From a virus: DNA of 64,000 nucleotides. Both the position numbers and the translations under genes were made by a program. The stretch covers positions 1-64,000 of IMG/VR virus record IMGVR_UViG_3300023301_001182; one strand, written 5' to 3'. Shown piece after piece: positions 38,263 to 47,154 of this stretch. The notes below the pieces were generated by a model. It saw nothing but the letters and a program-made list of their open reading frames with translations. It did no database searches and was not told where the DNA came from. Position 1 is the stretch's first letter, and each line of letters starts with the position of its first letter.

Positions 38263-38936
38263 AGTTTTAATATATTACCATTACTACTAAGTACACCAAA
38301 TTTACCATCAGTTACTACACTTCCATTACTAAAAATAGTATCTTGAATTGATAATTTCATTGTACCAGCATTAATAATATCTTTATTATTATGAATATGA
38401 CCAAATAACATAAGTTTAGGTTGTACCACTAACATTCTTTTCATTAATGCACTACAACCACATCTTTCAATATAATTATTAAAATCATGAGAGTTATCAA
38501 GTATTCCTTTAGGTGGACCATGTACTACTACTATATCAGAATCATCTGGTATAGTCTTCCATAGTTTATCTAATTTATCCCTTTTTCTCATAAAAGACCA
38601 ATTACCAAAAGTAGGAGTATATGGACTTCCCCATATTTTAATACCTTCTATTGTTATATCTTCATTTTCTAAATATATTATATTTAATTCTTTACATAGT
38701 TCTCTAAATTTCTTTGACCATTTATAAGCCAAAGTATCATGATTACCTGAAATAAGAACTTTATATTTAATATCTAATTTAGAATACCAATATAGAAAAT
38801 TATGAGATTCACCTTCATTTTTATATACATCAAATGAATGACTATAATCTCCTGAATGTATTATCATATCTATATCATTAGGTATTTTTAGTAATTCATG
38901 ATATCCATGAGTGTCAGAAATATGATAAATTATCAT
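38259..38936 (-). CDS. calcineurin-like metallophosphoesterase (second copy)
   Basis: A 225-residue enzyme of the short phage type. Motifs in order are YHISDTHGYHE (4-14), IIHSGDYSHS (about 25-34), LISGNHDTL (about 60-68), VVVHGPPKG (about 136-144) and LFGHIHNNK (about 177-185). These give the full set of metal ligands (D, H, D, N, H, H, H). It resembles the lambda phosphatase / YfcE-like group that removes phosphate from nucleotides or proteins. The substrate is unknown. It overlaps its neighbours by four bases on each side. Confidence 0.85.
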   Translation of the reverse strand: MIIYHISDTHGYHELLKIPNDIDMIIHSGDYSHSFDVYKNEGESHNFLYWYSKLDIKYKVLISGNHDTLAYKWSKKFRELCKELNIIYLENEDITIEGIKIWGSPYTPTFGNWSFMRKRDKLDKLWKTIPDDSDIVVVHGPPKGILDNSHDFNNYIERCGCSALMKRMLVVQPKLMLFGHIHNNKDIINAGTMKLSIQDTIFSNGSVVTDGKFGVLSSNGNILKL

Positions 38937-39538
38937 GGTATATATAAATTTGTTGGGTTATTTTTATGAATCTCTATATTTGGAAAATGTTCATGAAAAT
39001 CTCTAATATCAAATGGGGATGTTATAATATGTTCACCATTTTTGCTTGGTATTCTACATATAATATTATGATTCCCTTTATTTGGATTAACCTCATAAGT
39101 AAAATCTTTTATTAAGTTATATAACTTATCATTTACTTCACCATCTATATCTAAAATCCATTTTTTATCAATATCATCATTATGTAAACCTACAACAGAA
39201 TTATAAGCTTTATGTGCTTTATTATGTGTTCCGTCTACTAATTGTAAAACAAGTTTACTAATATGTTTCAATTGCATTTTTTTAAAACTTCTTCTATTAA
39301 GATTAATCCCAGCCCTAGCTTGAAATATTTCACAAAGTTGTATAATTTCTGGCATAACAAATTCAAAATGTTCTAAAGATTTAATATAATAACCTTTTAC
39401 TAATCTTGAATTATTATTTGTACTATTAACTTTGCCTATTTTATGATCTTTCTTTCTTTGAAGAATTTGTATAAAATAAAAATCATCATCTGATCTAAAA
39501 TCTAATAGTTCTTTTATTTGTTTATAATTATTTATCAT
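38933..39538 (-). CDS. unknown protein, possible AEP-type primase/polymerase fold
   Basis: A 201-residue protein. Residues about 128-135 read WILDIDGE (a DxD pair on a strand) and 163-171 KNGEHIITS (an 'sxH'-like strand). That is the order seen in archaeo-eukaryotic primase cores, and the N-terminal part contains RAGINLNRRSFKKMQ. The match is only motif-level and a third acidic residue is not certain, so I keep this as a hypothesis. It lies between two metallophosphoesterase genes with four-base overlaps, within a block of nucleic-acid enzymes. Confidence 0.45.
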   Translation of the reverse strand: MINNYKQIKELLDFRSDDDFYFIQILQRKKDHKIGKVNSTNNNSRLVKGYYIKSLEHFEFVMPEIIQLCEIFQARAGINLNRRSFKKMQLKHISKLVLQLVDGTHNKAHKAYNSVVGLHNDDIDKKWILDIDGEVNDKLYNLIKDFTYEVNPNKGNHNIICRIPSKNGEHIITSPFDIRDFHEHFPNIEIHKNNPTNLYIP

Positions 39539-40128
39539 TTCTTTAACATTTGTTTAGTAATTTGCTCCTTAATATCTTGATAAGAATAAGGATAAAAATT
39601 GTTTGTATCAACACCTACATCCATTTGTGCAGGGTTATGATTCATAATACCTTTATTACTTAATCCACCATGAACATGTCCAAATAATTGCCAAGAACCT
39701 CTATGAGACCCATTCCAACTATTCATTGGATAATGACACATTACTAAATGTTGTTCACCATATGTAATTTCATCATCTTTAACAAATATTTCAGCTATAT
39801 CAAATATATCTTCCCATAAAGATATGGTATATTCTTTAGCTAAAGCACATTTTTCATGATTACCAATAATTAAATATTTCTTACCATTTAAAGAATTTAT
39901 GATATGTTGAGTATCTCTACTATTAAGACCTAATGCAAAATCACCTAAATGAAAGACTATAGCATCTTTTGGAATTTTTTCATTCCAATTTTTTACTAAT
40001 GTTTGATTCATTTCAATTGAATTTTCAAAAGGTCTATCACAAAATTTAATTATATTAGTATGTCCAAAATGTGTATCTGATGTAAAAAATAATTTATCTT
40101 TATCAAATTTTATTCCTTTTATCTTCAT
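39535..40128 (-). CDS. calcineurin-like metallophosphoesterase (third copy)
   Basis: A 197-residue enzyme. Motifs are FFTSDTHFGHTNI (about 14-26), IVFHLGDFALG (about 57-67), YLIIGNHEKC (about 85-94), MCHYPMNSWNGSHRGS (about 130-145) and LFGHVHGGL (about 148-156). 'SDTHFGH' and 'HYP...GH.HG' identify the phage/bacterial subgroup often found near nucleotide-metabolism genes. The product ends 16 bases after the ribonucleotide reductase stop. The substrate is unknown. Confidence 0.86.
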   Translation of the reverse strand: MKIKGIKFDKDKLFFTSDTHFGHTNIIKFCDRPFENSIEMNQTLVKNWNEKIPKDAIVFHLGDFALGLNSRDTQHIINSLNGKKYLIIGNHEKCALAKEYTISLWEDIFDIAEIFVKDDEITYGEQHLVMCHYPMNSWNGSHRGSWQLFGHVHGGLSNKGIMNHNPAQMDVGVDTNNFYPYSYQDIKEQITKQMLKK

Positions 40129-40144
40129 ATTTATTATTTTTTAA

Positions 40145-41168
40145 CTATCCACATTTACTTGAACCACAATCTAGGCATCTTGAACACCCTTCTTCAAATA
40201 TTACATTATTACTGCCACATGAGCTACATGTAGTAGAAGATTTTGAACCATTTGGAATAAATGTTTTTAATACCTTTGCTATTGCAAAATTAAATGAGAA
40301 TAAACTACCACTAGTTTTATTTAGGTCATCTACTATATAATTAATACCTCGTCCATGTCTTAATGAACCTGATATTAATCTAGTAATTATTTCTTGCTCT
40401 TCGTTCATTTTACCAGTAATAATACGATGTCTACTATTATCACCTTCTCCAAGAAATACATAATTACCACTACCTTCTTTTAATATAGAACCTTTACCTA
40501 CTTTAGTGCCACCTAAATAAGCAAAGACTTCATAAGGTTTATCATCCATTAATCCAACAAATACACTATACTTTTTATCACCAGCAGCAGTAATAAACGC
40601 TTCACCTGTTACTTCTTTAGGGCGTTTTATACTATTATTAGTTGAAAATGTATCATTTTTAGAATTATCAGTTATTAGAACTCCACTTCTAGAACCATCT
40701 CTGTAAACAGTGATTCCTTTAGTTCCTTTTTCCCAAGCCATTTTATAGATTTGAGAAACAGTTTCTTCTGATATATCTTTTGGTAAATTTATTGTAGATG
40801 AAATACTATGTGAAATATACTTTTGAATAGTAGATTGCACATTTACTCTATCTTCCCATTTAATATCATTTGCTGTACATCCATACCAAGGAGACGTTTT
40901 AAAGAAATTATCTGTATCTATTTTTGAATACCATGATTCAAAAGATTCATTTGGATATTTATTTTTATATTTAATAAATAACCAATCTTGAAATTTAGGA
41001 TGTAATACTTGAAATTCTTGCCAAGTATCTCCCATTTCATCAGTAAAATCTACCTTAACACCTTCATTATTAGCATTAATCTTTTTTCTACGTGTATAAA
41101 ATGGTTGAAATAATGGTTCAATTCCAGATGTAGTTTGTGTCATTAAACTTACTGTACCAGTCGGAGCG
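40145..41168 (-). CDS. nrdJ: class II ribonucleotide reductase, 3' exon
   Basis: This is the C-terminal half of a ribonucleoside-di/triphosphate reductase. The exon begins by completing a Val codon and then reads APTGTVSL and TQTTSGIEPLFQPF, the active-site phosphate loop and adjacent helix of class II enzymes. The last 25 residues are a four-Cys plus C-terminal Cys module (CSSCGSNNV, CSRCLDCGSSKCG) that relays reducing equivalents from thioredoxin. No small subunit (nrdB) is found nearby, consistent with an adenosylcobalamin-dependent enzyme. Joined to the 5' exon (42156-43759), the protein is 875 residues. On its own, this part would start only from an internal Met at 41143 and be inactive. 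Confidence 0.85.
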
Positions 41169-41328
41169 CATTTGTTATGTATAAGTTCTTTATCTTATAC
41201 TCTCCTCTTTTCAAAGGAGTATCGGACTATATCATCATCCTTAGTAGGATGCTGGATTTTCGTGGGAGAGATTATTGTTAGGCTCACTCTCCTAGTCTCT
41301 GAACCTTCTAAACTCTTTTAACCTAAGT

Positions 41329-42006
41329 TTAGCTTGGCTGCTGATTAACATGTTTTACCACATTATTACAAAATTGTATAAATTCTTTGTTATTTAAAAT
41401 GTTTTTCATAATATTAACTTTTTTATCTAACCATTGAATATTACCTTCAATATAACCTTTAGAAGAGTCTATTCTATCTAATGATGCATTAAATATATTA
41501 TAATTAATATTTCTATTTCCATTTTTAATATTTGTTATTGGTATTGTTTTATCTTCTGGTCTTAATATAATTTTTTTACCAGATAATGCACATTTATTAT
41601 TTTGTTTATTAAATATATTCCATGCGTAATCTAAAGATATATCAAAAACTATATTTCTTCTTTTAGCACTATATTTATAATGATTAAATAACATCTTAGA
41701 TAAATCACCTATTCCCTGATGTGAAGGAGAAAAGTCTTTTGAATGCATTTTATTTAATTTAATATTATTTAAATATTTTTCTTTATTAGAACATACTTTA
41801 CATTGTCCTACTTGATTTGATTTTAATATATCAGCCCTAATAAATTTTTCATTTCCACATTTACATTTAACTAACCAATAAGACTTTCTGTCTTTTGTAG
41901 TAGCTATATTAGTAGAAATTACTGTATAATTTTTAAATATTTTACCAATAACTGGGATTTCTTTTTTATGTGCCCCACACACAAGAATAAATTTATTATT
42001 TTTCAT
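41329..42006 (-). CDS. intron-encoded HNH homing endonuclease
   Basis: A 225-residue protein from the ATG at 42006. The frame is open back to 42054, but the promoter at 42024-42055 covers that region, so the downstream Met is the better start. A zinc-binding part is visible in VKCKCGNEKFIRADI and CKVCSNK. The HNH-like core is CALSGKKI ... NASLDRIDSSKGYIEGN and the helix IQWLDKKVNIMKNILN. It lies within the group I intron of nrdJ, and its last codons overlap the Q element. The enzyme would cut intronless nrdJ alleles to spread the intron. It is a relative of the free-standing HNH gene at 50902-51426 (shared DRID.(S/T)KGYI.GN motif). Confidence 0.88.
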   Translation of the reverse strand: MKNNKFILVCGAHKKEIPVIGKIFKNYTVISTNIATTKDRKSYWLVKCKCGNEKFIRADILKSNQVGQCKVCSNKEKYLNNIKLNKMHSKDFSPSHQGIGDLSKMLFNHYKYSAKRRNIVFDISLDYAWNIFNKQNNKCALSGKKIILRPEDKTIPITNIKNGNRNINYNIFNASLDRIDSSKGYIEGNIQWLDKKVNIMKNILNNKEFIQFCNNVVKHVNQQPS

Positions 42007-42023
42007 AAGTGTACCGTTTGGTG

Positions 42024-42055
42024 CAAATATACGAAAAATAAGTTTAATTACCAAA
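42024..42055 (-). promoter_or_regulatory. Bacteroidota-type promoter inside the nrdJ intron
   Basis: On the minus strand, TTTG (42052-42055) is followed by 20 bp and TATATTTG (42024-42031), a full consensus match. It would drive the HNH endonuclease independently of the surrounding operon, with the ATG about 18 bases downstream at 42006. Confidence 0.74.
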
Positions 42056-42155
42056 CATTTTAGTAATTATTTTATAATAATTTTTGTGATAAAATTTAGC
42101 TTTCCAGCAATTTATCCAATTTTTCAAAGTATATTACTATACTAAGCCGCCATTG

Positions 42156-43759
42156 ACGGTGCTCCATGATACATTTCTACGTCCAAAAGTCATCATCCTA
42201 AAAGCTTGTTTAGGAAATTCACTTAATATAAAATTATAAAAATCATTACCACCTTTATCTTCATATGAACCACCTTCATTTGGATACTCTAACTTGTTAT
42301 CCCATCCTTCAAATGTTCCTCTTAAAATAGCTAGGTCGATAGTACAATCTAGCTCAGATTCCATTTTAGTGTACATTATAGAGTCTATAATCTTATTTGC
42401 TTCCTCTGAACCATACTTTAAACCTAATGCTGCTAGAACGTCTCCTAGAGCTGTAAAACCTAAACCAGTTCTTCTACTTGATAAAGCAGTTAATCTTATT
42501 TTCTTCCATAATGCCATTTCTGTAAACTTCAGCATCATTGGTTCTGGGTCCATTTCAATCTTTGCAATGATTCTATCAATATGTTCAATGTCTAAATCAA
42601 TAAGATTATCACTAAGTCTCATTGCTTCATAGTTGATTTCATAAAAATCATCAAGATTAAATTGTGCCTCTTTAGTAAATGGTTTCTCTACAAAGTTATA
42701 CAAGTTCACTGCTATTAATCTACATGCGTCATAAGGTTGCATTCCTATTTCACTGCATGGATTTGTAGTAACTTGTTTAAATTGTGGATAAACTCCATCT
42801 GGACTGTAATTAACCATCTTATCCCAGTACATAAGTCCTGGTTCTGCTACACTATGTGCAGATTTAATGATTTCATCCCAATATTCCTTAGCTTTAATCT
42901 TTTTAATATATACAGAATTACCTGTATCTCCATCATAAACACTATATGATGTATTATATTTAAATGAGTCCCATCTTGGTTGCTTACTGGCTTCTTCTGT
43001 AGTAGCCCAATAAGCATTATCAATATTAACAGTTGTAGGAAATCTTAAAATATAATCTTCATCAGCTTCTACAGCTTTCATAAACTCATCATTAAGTTTA
43101 ATAGAGATATTAGCACCTGTTACTTGTGACAAATCTCTTTTCATCTTAATAAAGTCCATAATATCAGGATGTCTTACATCCATTGATATCATAAGAGCTC
43201 CTCTTCTACCATTCTGTGCAACTTCTCTAGTAGTATTACTAAATCTATGCATAAATGATACAGCTCCTGTAGAAGTCTTTGCAGCATTACTAGTTGGAGC
43301 CATATTAGGACGAAGTGTAGATATATCAATACCTACACCACCTCTTCTTTTTTCTAACTGTGCAATCTCCTCATCTTTTTGAAATATTCCTCCATATGAA
43401 TCTTCAGGTTGACCTACAACAAAACAGTTGGAAAGACTGCCTATTGATGAACTACCTAATTGAGACATTATTGAACCTTGAGGTACTATATACTTAAAAT
43501 CTTTAAATAGATTATAAATTATACCTTCAATATGTTCTTCTTTAAAGTCTCTATTTACTCCATATTCTGATAAAAATTCTATATTCTTGGAACTTTCTTC
43601 ACTTTTGTTTTTTAATTCAATCCTAGCAAATTCTTTTGCTAATCTTTTGTGCATATCATCAGGAGTTTTCTCTCCTTGTAAAGCGTATTTATCTAACCAC
43701 ACTTGAGCAGCTAAATCATCACCTTTAAAATACTCTAATAATTCATCATTCATCTTCAT
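42156..43759 (-). CDS. nrdJ: class II ribonucleotide reductase, 5' exon
   Basis: The N-terminal 534 codons of the reductase. Conserved features include SLSNCFVVG (a redox-active Cys), RRGGVGIDIS, STGAVSFM, RRGALMISMDVRHPD and TNPCSEIGM, the N-x-C-x-E radical and active-site triad. The enzyme turns ribonucleotides into deoxyribonucleotides to feed phage DNA synthesis. The exon ends GRRNVSWST plus the first two bases of a Val codon. Read-through into the intron stops after NGGLV at TAG (42137). Without splicing the product lacks the phosphate loop and the C-terminal redox cysteines. The next gene upstream (181 residues) ends 53 bases away. Confidence 0.88.
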
Positions 43760-43811
43760 TCGTGTTTTTTACAAAACATTTACATATCACTCATCATTAT
43801 TACAAATAATC

Positions 43812-44357
43812 TTATTTTATAATATTTGTTACCTCAAATGTCTCTCTTACCAGACAGGTTATATCTGATAATTCAGCGCCTTCTGGTAGAGTTACATTTA
43901 ATTTTTTTTCTAATTCTTGTTTTAATTTATTGTCTTGATATAATACTTGTTTTAAAGTCATTAAAAATTTTACTGCGTTTAAGTTACCTGCATAAATATT
44001 ACCAAAGAAATTTATTATTGTATCTTTGGCATCTTTCCCATACTTAGAATACTTACCTTGTTTAAAAAGGTTATATTCTCTTATATATTCTTCTGGAAAT
44101 TCAAATATATATAACACTTGGTTATCTATATCTACGGAATCTATAAAATACGGATTCTCTACTAATTTATGTTCATAAGCTGTAAACTCAGGGTTCTTAA
44201 ATGAAAAATTGTATAATAAAAACATACAATTTTCATACTTTTCATTTGGATCCATTATATATGTATCTACCAAACTACTAAAGAACTTAATTTCAACTAC
44301 TTCAGCTAATAATGGTAATAAGTAAGTTTTAGATTTATTATATCTAATATTACTCAT
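43812..44357 (-). CDS. unknown protein between RNR and PD-(D/E)XK nuclease genes
   Basis: A 181-residue soluble protein. The N-terminal half is strand-rich (KTYLLPLLAEVVEIKFFSSL, QVLYIFEFPEEYIREYNLFK), the C-terminal half is helical and charged (GNLNAVKFLMTLKQVLYQDN) with an acidic end (LPEGAELSDITCLVRETFEV). It lies five bases downstream of a nuclease gene. No domain was recognised. The function is unknown. Confidence 0.58.
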   Translation of the reverse strand: MSNIRYNKSKTYLLPLLAEVVEIKFFSSLVDTYIMDPNEKYENCMFLLYNFSFKNPEFTAYEHKLVENPYFIDSVDIDNQVLYIFEFPEEYIREYNLFKQGKYSKYGKDAKDTIINFFGNIYAGNLNAVKFLMTLKQVLYQDNKLKQELEKKLNVTLPEGAELSDITCLVRETFEVTNIIK

Positions 44358-44362
44358 TTCTA

Positions 44363-45373
44363 TTATGTTTTAATATTAAAAAACTTATCGTTCAAGTCTA
44401 TAGTACCTTTACCTTCTATAATATTTCTAGGAAATGTAAATTCCTTATTTGCAAAATGCCATACTATTTCATCTAGGGTTTCATCTAATCCTTTATAAAG
44501 GTAACCACTAGTTGTAGTAAATCCATCGCAAGCTGCATCATGCCATTTTTGTGTTATATCAAACACTAATGGTATTTGTTCAGTTCTTCCAATATATAGA
44601 AATTGAAATGGTAATACAGCGTAATCTTCTACACCAAGTTCTTTCATAATAGTAGGCACTGCTTTCATATAAATTGCTTCTTGAAAGTAATATCTATATT
44701 TTAAAAAACTTGTTAAAAATTCACTGGATTTTGATTGACCAGTTTTCAAATCAATTAATCTTATTGTTTTTTGTTCATGGTCCAATATAACCATATCAAT
44801 AATTCCTCTAAATTTAACATTTCTATATGTTATTTCAAATTTATATTGATCTTTCCTTTCAAATCTATCTGAAAAGATATAACTTGAATGAGTATGCGTT
44901 TGTAGCACTAATGCTAAATCCATACCCAAATTCATTTGAGAGGTAGTAATAATAGTTTTCCCATCTGTATTGTAGTGGGATTTAAGATAATCCCAAAACT
45001 CTGGAATATCAAAATTTGCAATCAAAGTTTCATCTTTACTTCTTTTCCAAAACTCATTCTTTTTAACTATACTTAATACTTCTTCTTTTGTTGGTATAGT
45101 AACATAATTTTTTAATATTATATCTACTACCTTACCTAATGTTGCTGTTGGTTTTTCACCATCAAATATTTCATATATACTATGAAATTTATCTCTACTA
45201 AATAGCCAATCATCAGTAATAGAACCTATCCTAACTCCTTCTGAGTTAAGTTCTCTTCTTGCTATTAAAGCTCTAGGCCCATTTCTACTAAAATCAGATG
45301 TTCTACTATAACTTAAATAAATATCAACATCTACATTTGAGCCATACAGCTCGTCCAATCCTTCATCTTTCAT
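44363..45373 (-). CDS. PD-(D/E)XK nuclease
   Basis: A 336-residue protein. The nuclease core is around residues 185-240: RNVKFRGIIDMVILDHEQ (the Asp in 'GIIDMV' as metal ligand) followed by IRLIDLKTGQSKSSEF, the D-x-K motif, and an aromatic helix FLKYRYYFQEAIYMK. This matches the Cas4/RecB-like PDDEXK_1 group used in phage recombination and DNA processing. The N-terminal 180 residues (SYSRTSDFSRNGPRALIARR) are typical of the same family. It lies next to the small RusA-like nuclease and an 82-residue protein, in a DNA processing block. Confidence 0.8.
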   Translation of the reverse strand: MKDEGLDELYGSNVDVDIYLSYSRTSDFSRNGPRALIARRELNSEGVRIGSITDDWLFSRDKFHSIYEIFDGEKPTATLGKVVDIILKNYVTIPTKEEVLSIVKKNEFWKRSKDETLIANFDIPEFWDYLKSHYNTDGKTIITTSQMNLGMDLALVLQTHTHSSYIFSDRFERKDQYKFEITYRNVKFRGIIDMVILDHEQKTIRLIDLKTGQSKSSEFLTSFLKYRYYFQEAIYMKAVPTIMKELGVEDYAVLPFQFLYIGRTEQIPLVFDITQKWHDAACDGFTTTSGYLYKGLDETLDEIVWHFANKEFTFPRNIIEGKGTIDLNDKFFNIKT

Positions 45374-45383
45374 AATTTGTTTA

Positions 45384-45632
45384 CTATGTTGCGTCTATTA
45401 AAACATCTAATACAAGATTTTCTAATTCTTGACAATATAATAATTGTTTTACATCAACTTCATCTGTTGTAAAAGAAGCTGTAATATCTAAAAACTCACA
45501 CTTTTCATCTACTAATAATCTAAGGTCGGTTAATTTATTAGTTTGTAAATAGTTTATTGCTTTAATATATTCTTTATCTTCAAAAACAAATTTAAATAAA
45601 TTGATAATTTCTAGTCTTGTTTCTCTAGTCAT
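45384..45632 (-). CDS. small acidic unknown protein
   Basis: An 82-residue acidic, helix-rich protein (RLEIINLFKFVFEDKEYIKA, CEFLDITASFTTDEVDVK) with no metal or membrane signature. It lies one base after the RusA-like gene and 10 bases before the PD-(D/E)XK gene. It could be an accessory subunit of either nuclease, but nothing proves it. Confidence 0.52.
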   Translation of the reverse strand: MTRETRLEIINLFKFVFEDKEYIKAINYLQTNKLTDLRLLVDEKCEFLDITASFTTDEVDVKQLLYCQELENLVLDVLIDAT

Positions 45633-45633
45633 T

Positions 45634-46116
45634 TTAAAATATTTTTATAAATACTCCTGGGTTTACTGAATCTACAGTAAACCATCTTGTTGTTCTTAGA
45701 TTTTTTGTAGTTGGTAATTCACCATCTATACTCATAGGAATAGGGAAGACAAATTCTACATTGTCATCCTCTATAAAATTATGTGCAGTAAATAAATCTT
45801 GAATAATCTCAACACTATTGCTGAAATCAAACAATCTTTTACTACCTCTCACATGGTGATAACCTATAAATAATGGGTTTTCTTTACCAATCTTCATTTC
45901 TTCAAATTGAACTCTAAGATTTTCAATTTGATTAGGACGTGTAATATCTACATATCCTTTCACTTCCTTCTTTCTAGAATTAAAGGACTGAATACCCAGC
46001 TTCCTAATGTATTTGTTTACAGTAGGAGAGCTGAATATGCCTTTACTAGTTTTTACTTTTGAGTTTTTTAAACTCGGTACATTATTTGGTATCCAAATCA
46101 TTTCTTTCTTTTTCAT
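45634..46116 (-). CDS. RusA-like Holliday junction resolvase / endonuclease
   Basis: A 160-residue protein. A fold-typical core is seen in the N-terminal part (NNVPSLKNSKVKTSKGIFSS) and in residues about 105-128, FDFSNSVEIIQDLFTAHNFI followed by EDDNVEFV. RusA-family nucleases use the D...(D/N)...D...DD pattern in 'hDxxN..K.i.D.L...g...DD' to bind metal and cleave four-way junctions. The match is motif-level. It overlaps the upstream small gene by 35 bases. Confidence 0.62.
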   Translation of the reverse strand: MKKKEMIWIPNNVPSLKNSKVKTSKGIFSSPTVNKYIRKLGIQSFNSRKKEVKGYVDITRPNQIENLRVQFEEMKIGKENPLFIGYHHVRGSKRLFDFSNSVEIIQDLFTAHNFIEDDNVEFVFPIPMSIDGELPTTKNLRTTRWFTVDSVNPGVFIKIF

Positions 46117-46432
46117 TGTAATATTTAATAAAGCCTATTATTTGGTCATAAACATGATTAATATTAATACTTAGCTTAATTTCTTTAGAAAATTGCCCTG
46201 ATGTAAGAATATAATCATAATAATCATCTAAATTATATATTCTTCCAACAACTGGCATTAACCAATCCCAAGAAACATTATAAGCTAATTCATACCTATC
46301 AGATTCATATGAAATATCCGACCAATACGGAACTTTTCTTGATTTATCTTTATTAATTACATAGTCTTTACCATATATAGGATGAGTTTTCCATCCCATA
46401 AATTCTGCAATAAGTTTATTATTTTCTACCAT
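46082..46432 (-). CDS. small conserved phage protein of unknown function
   Basis: A 116-residue protein containing KLIAEFMGWKTH near the start and YNVSWDWLMPVVGRIYNLDD in the middle. The combination 'IAEFMG ... SWDWLMPVV' is common in hypothetical proteins of many phages, but no function is known to me. It overlaps the downstream RusA-like gene by 35 bases and the upstream gene by seven. Confidence 0.58.
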   Translation of the reverse strand: MVENNKLIAEFMGWKTHPIYGKDYVINKDKSRKVPYWSDISYESDRYELAYNVSWDWLMPVVGRIYNLDDYYDYILTSGQFSKEIKLSININHVYDQIIGFIKYYNEKERNDLDTK

Positions 46433-47154
46433 ATTATTTTATTTGATTCTCCTCCTAACTGCTCTAAAATATCATTAGCCTCTTTAGTAAATGAAGCGTC
46501 AAATTTTCTTTTATTTGCTATAGATTCAGCAGGGTGTTCAGCACATACTATATGATTATTTCCTGTAATATAAGGTTTAAAAGCCTGTGCTTCATCACCT
46601 AATAGAATAAATACAGTATTTTGATGCCATGAACAAATTGTTTTAATTACCTCTCTAGTAAAGTTTTTCCAATATAACTTATGTTGCATTGGTTCTTTTG
46701 CTAAACTAGAAGTTAAAGCAACATCCATAAAGAATACGCCTTGGTTAATAATATCTTTAAATGTAGGATCTTGATGCATTTTAAATCCATCATACTCACT
46801 TTTCTCAATACCTTTAATAAAAGCTATTAATTCTTGTGAGAAAACATGACCATACGCATCGTTATTACCTAATGGTATACCCATACTTCTAAAATTTGTG
46901 TAAGGTTCTCTACATAGTATTACAGTTTTAATAGTTGCAAAACTAGTGTCTTTAAAACATTTAAAAATATCTTCTTTTTTGGGATACATATTCCCTCCTT
47001 TATACTTTTCATGAAGAAATAACATAAGATTTTCCATATATGGAGTATCGAGCAGACTATCTTTCAATACGTCTGCCCAATCTTGTTCCATAAGTTTGTC
47101 ATGATCTATGTTTAAATCATAGTCAATGTTAACTATACTCATTATCCTCTCCAT
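46426..47154 (-). CDS. divergent uracil-DNA glycosylase-like protein
   Basis: A 242-residue protein with the layout of family 1 uracil-DNA glycosylase. It has IKTVILCREPYTN (where UDG has the water-activating loop GQDPYH), GVFFMDVALTSSLAKEP (the GVLLLN strand) and VFILLGDEAQAFKPYI followed by CAEHPAES (the LLWG strand and the HPSPLS loop). The catalytic Asp and His of GQDPYH are replaced by Glu and Thr, and HPSP by HPAE. It may recognise a different base, or be inactive and bind DNA only. It overlaps the amidoligase gene by 13 bases. Confidence 0.62.
   Translation of the reverse strand: MERIMSIVNIDYDLNIDHDKLMEQDWADVLKDSLLDTPYMENLMLFLHEKYKGGNMYPKKEDIFKCFKDTSFATIKTVILCREPYTNFRSMGIPLGNNDAYGHVFSQELIAFIKGIEKSEYDGFKMHQDPTFKDIINQGVFFMDVALTSSLAKEPMQHKLYWKNFTREVIKTICSWHQNTVFILLGDEAQAFKPYITGNNHIVCAEHPAESIANKRKFDASFTKEANDILEQLGGESNKIIW

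Larger units (their letters stand above)
41169..42155 (-). ncRNA. group I self-splicing intron in nrdJ
   Basis: A 987-nt intervening sequence. The conserved core strings occur in order on the minus strand: P AATTGCTGGAAA (42101-42112), Q AATCAGCAGCCAAG (41333-41346), R GTTCAGAGACTA (41293-41304) and S GATATAGTCC (41224-41233). R and S can pair through GACTA/TAGTC to form P7. The 5' exon ends in U (ACCGT) and forms P1 with GCGG after a 5-base loop, giving the expected U.G at the cut. The intron ends in G at 41169. Precise excision rejoins ACC-GT|C-GCT-CCG as Thr-Val-Ala-Pro and restores the reading frame. An HNH endonuclease gene fills the loop between P and Q. Confidence 0.88.
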
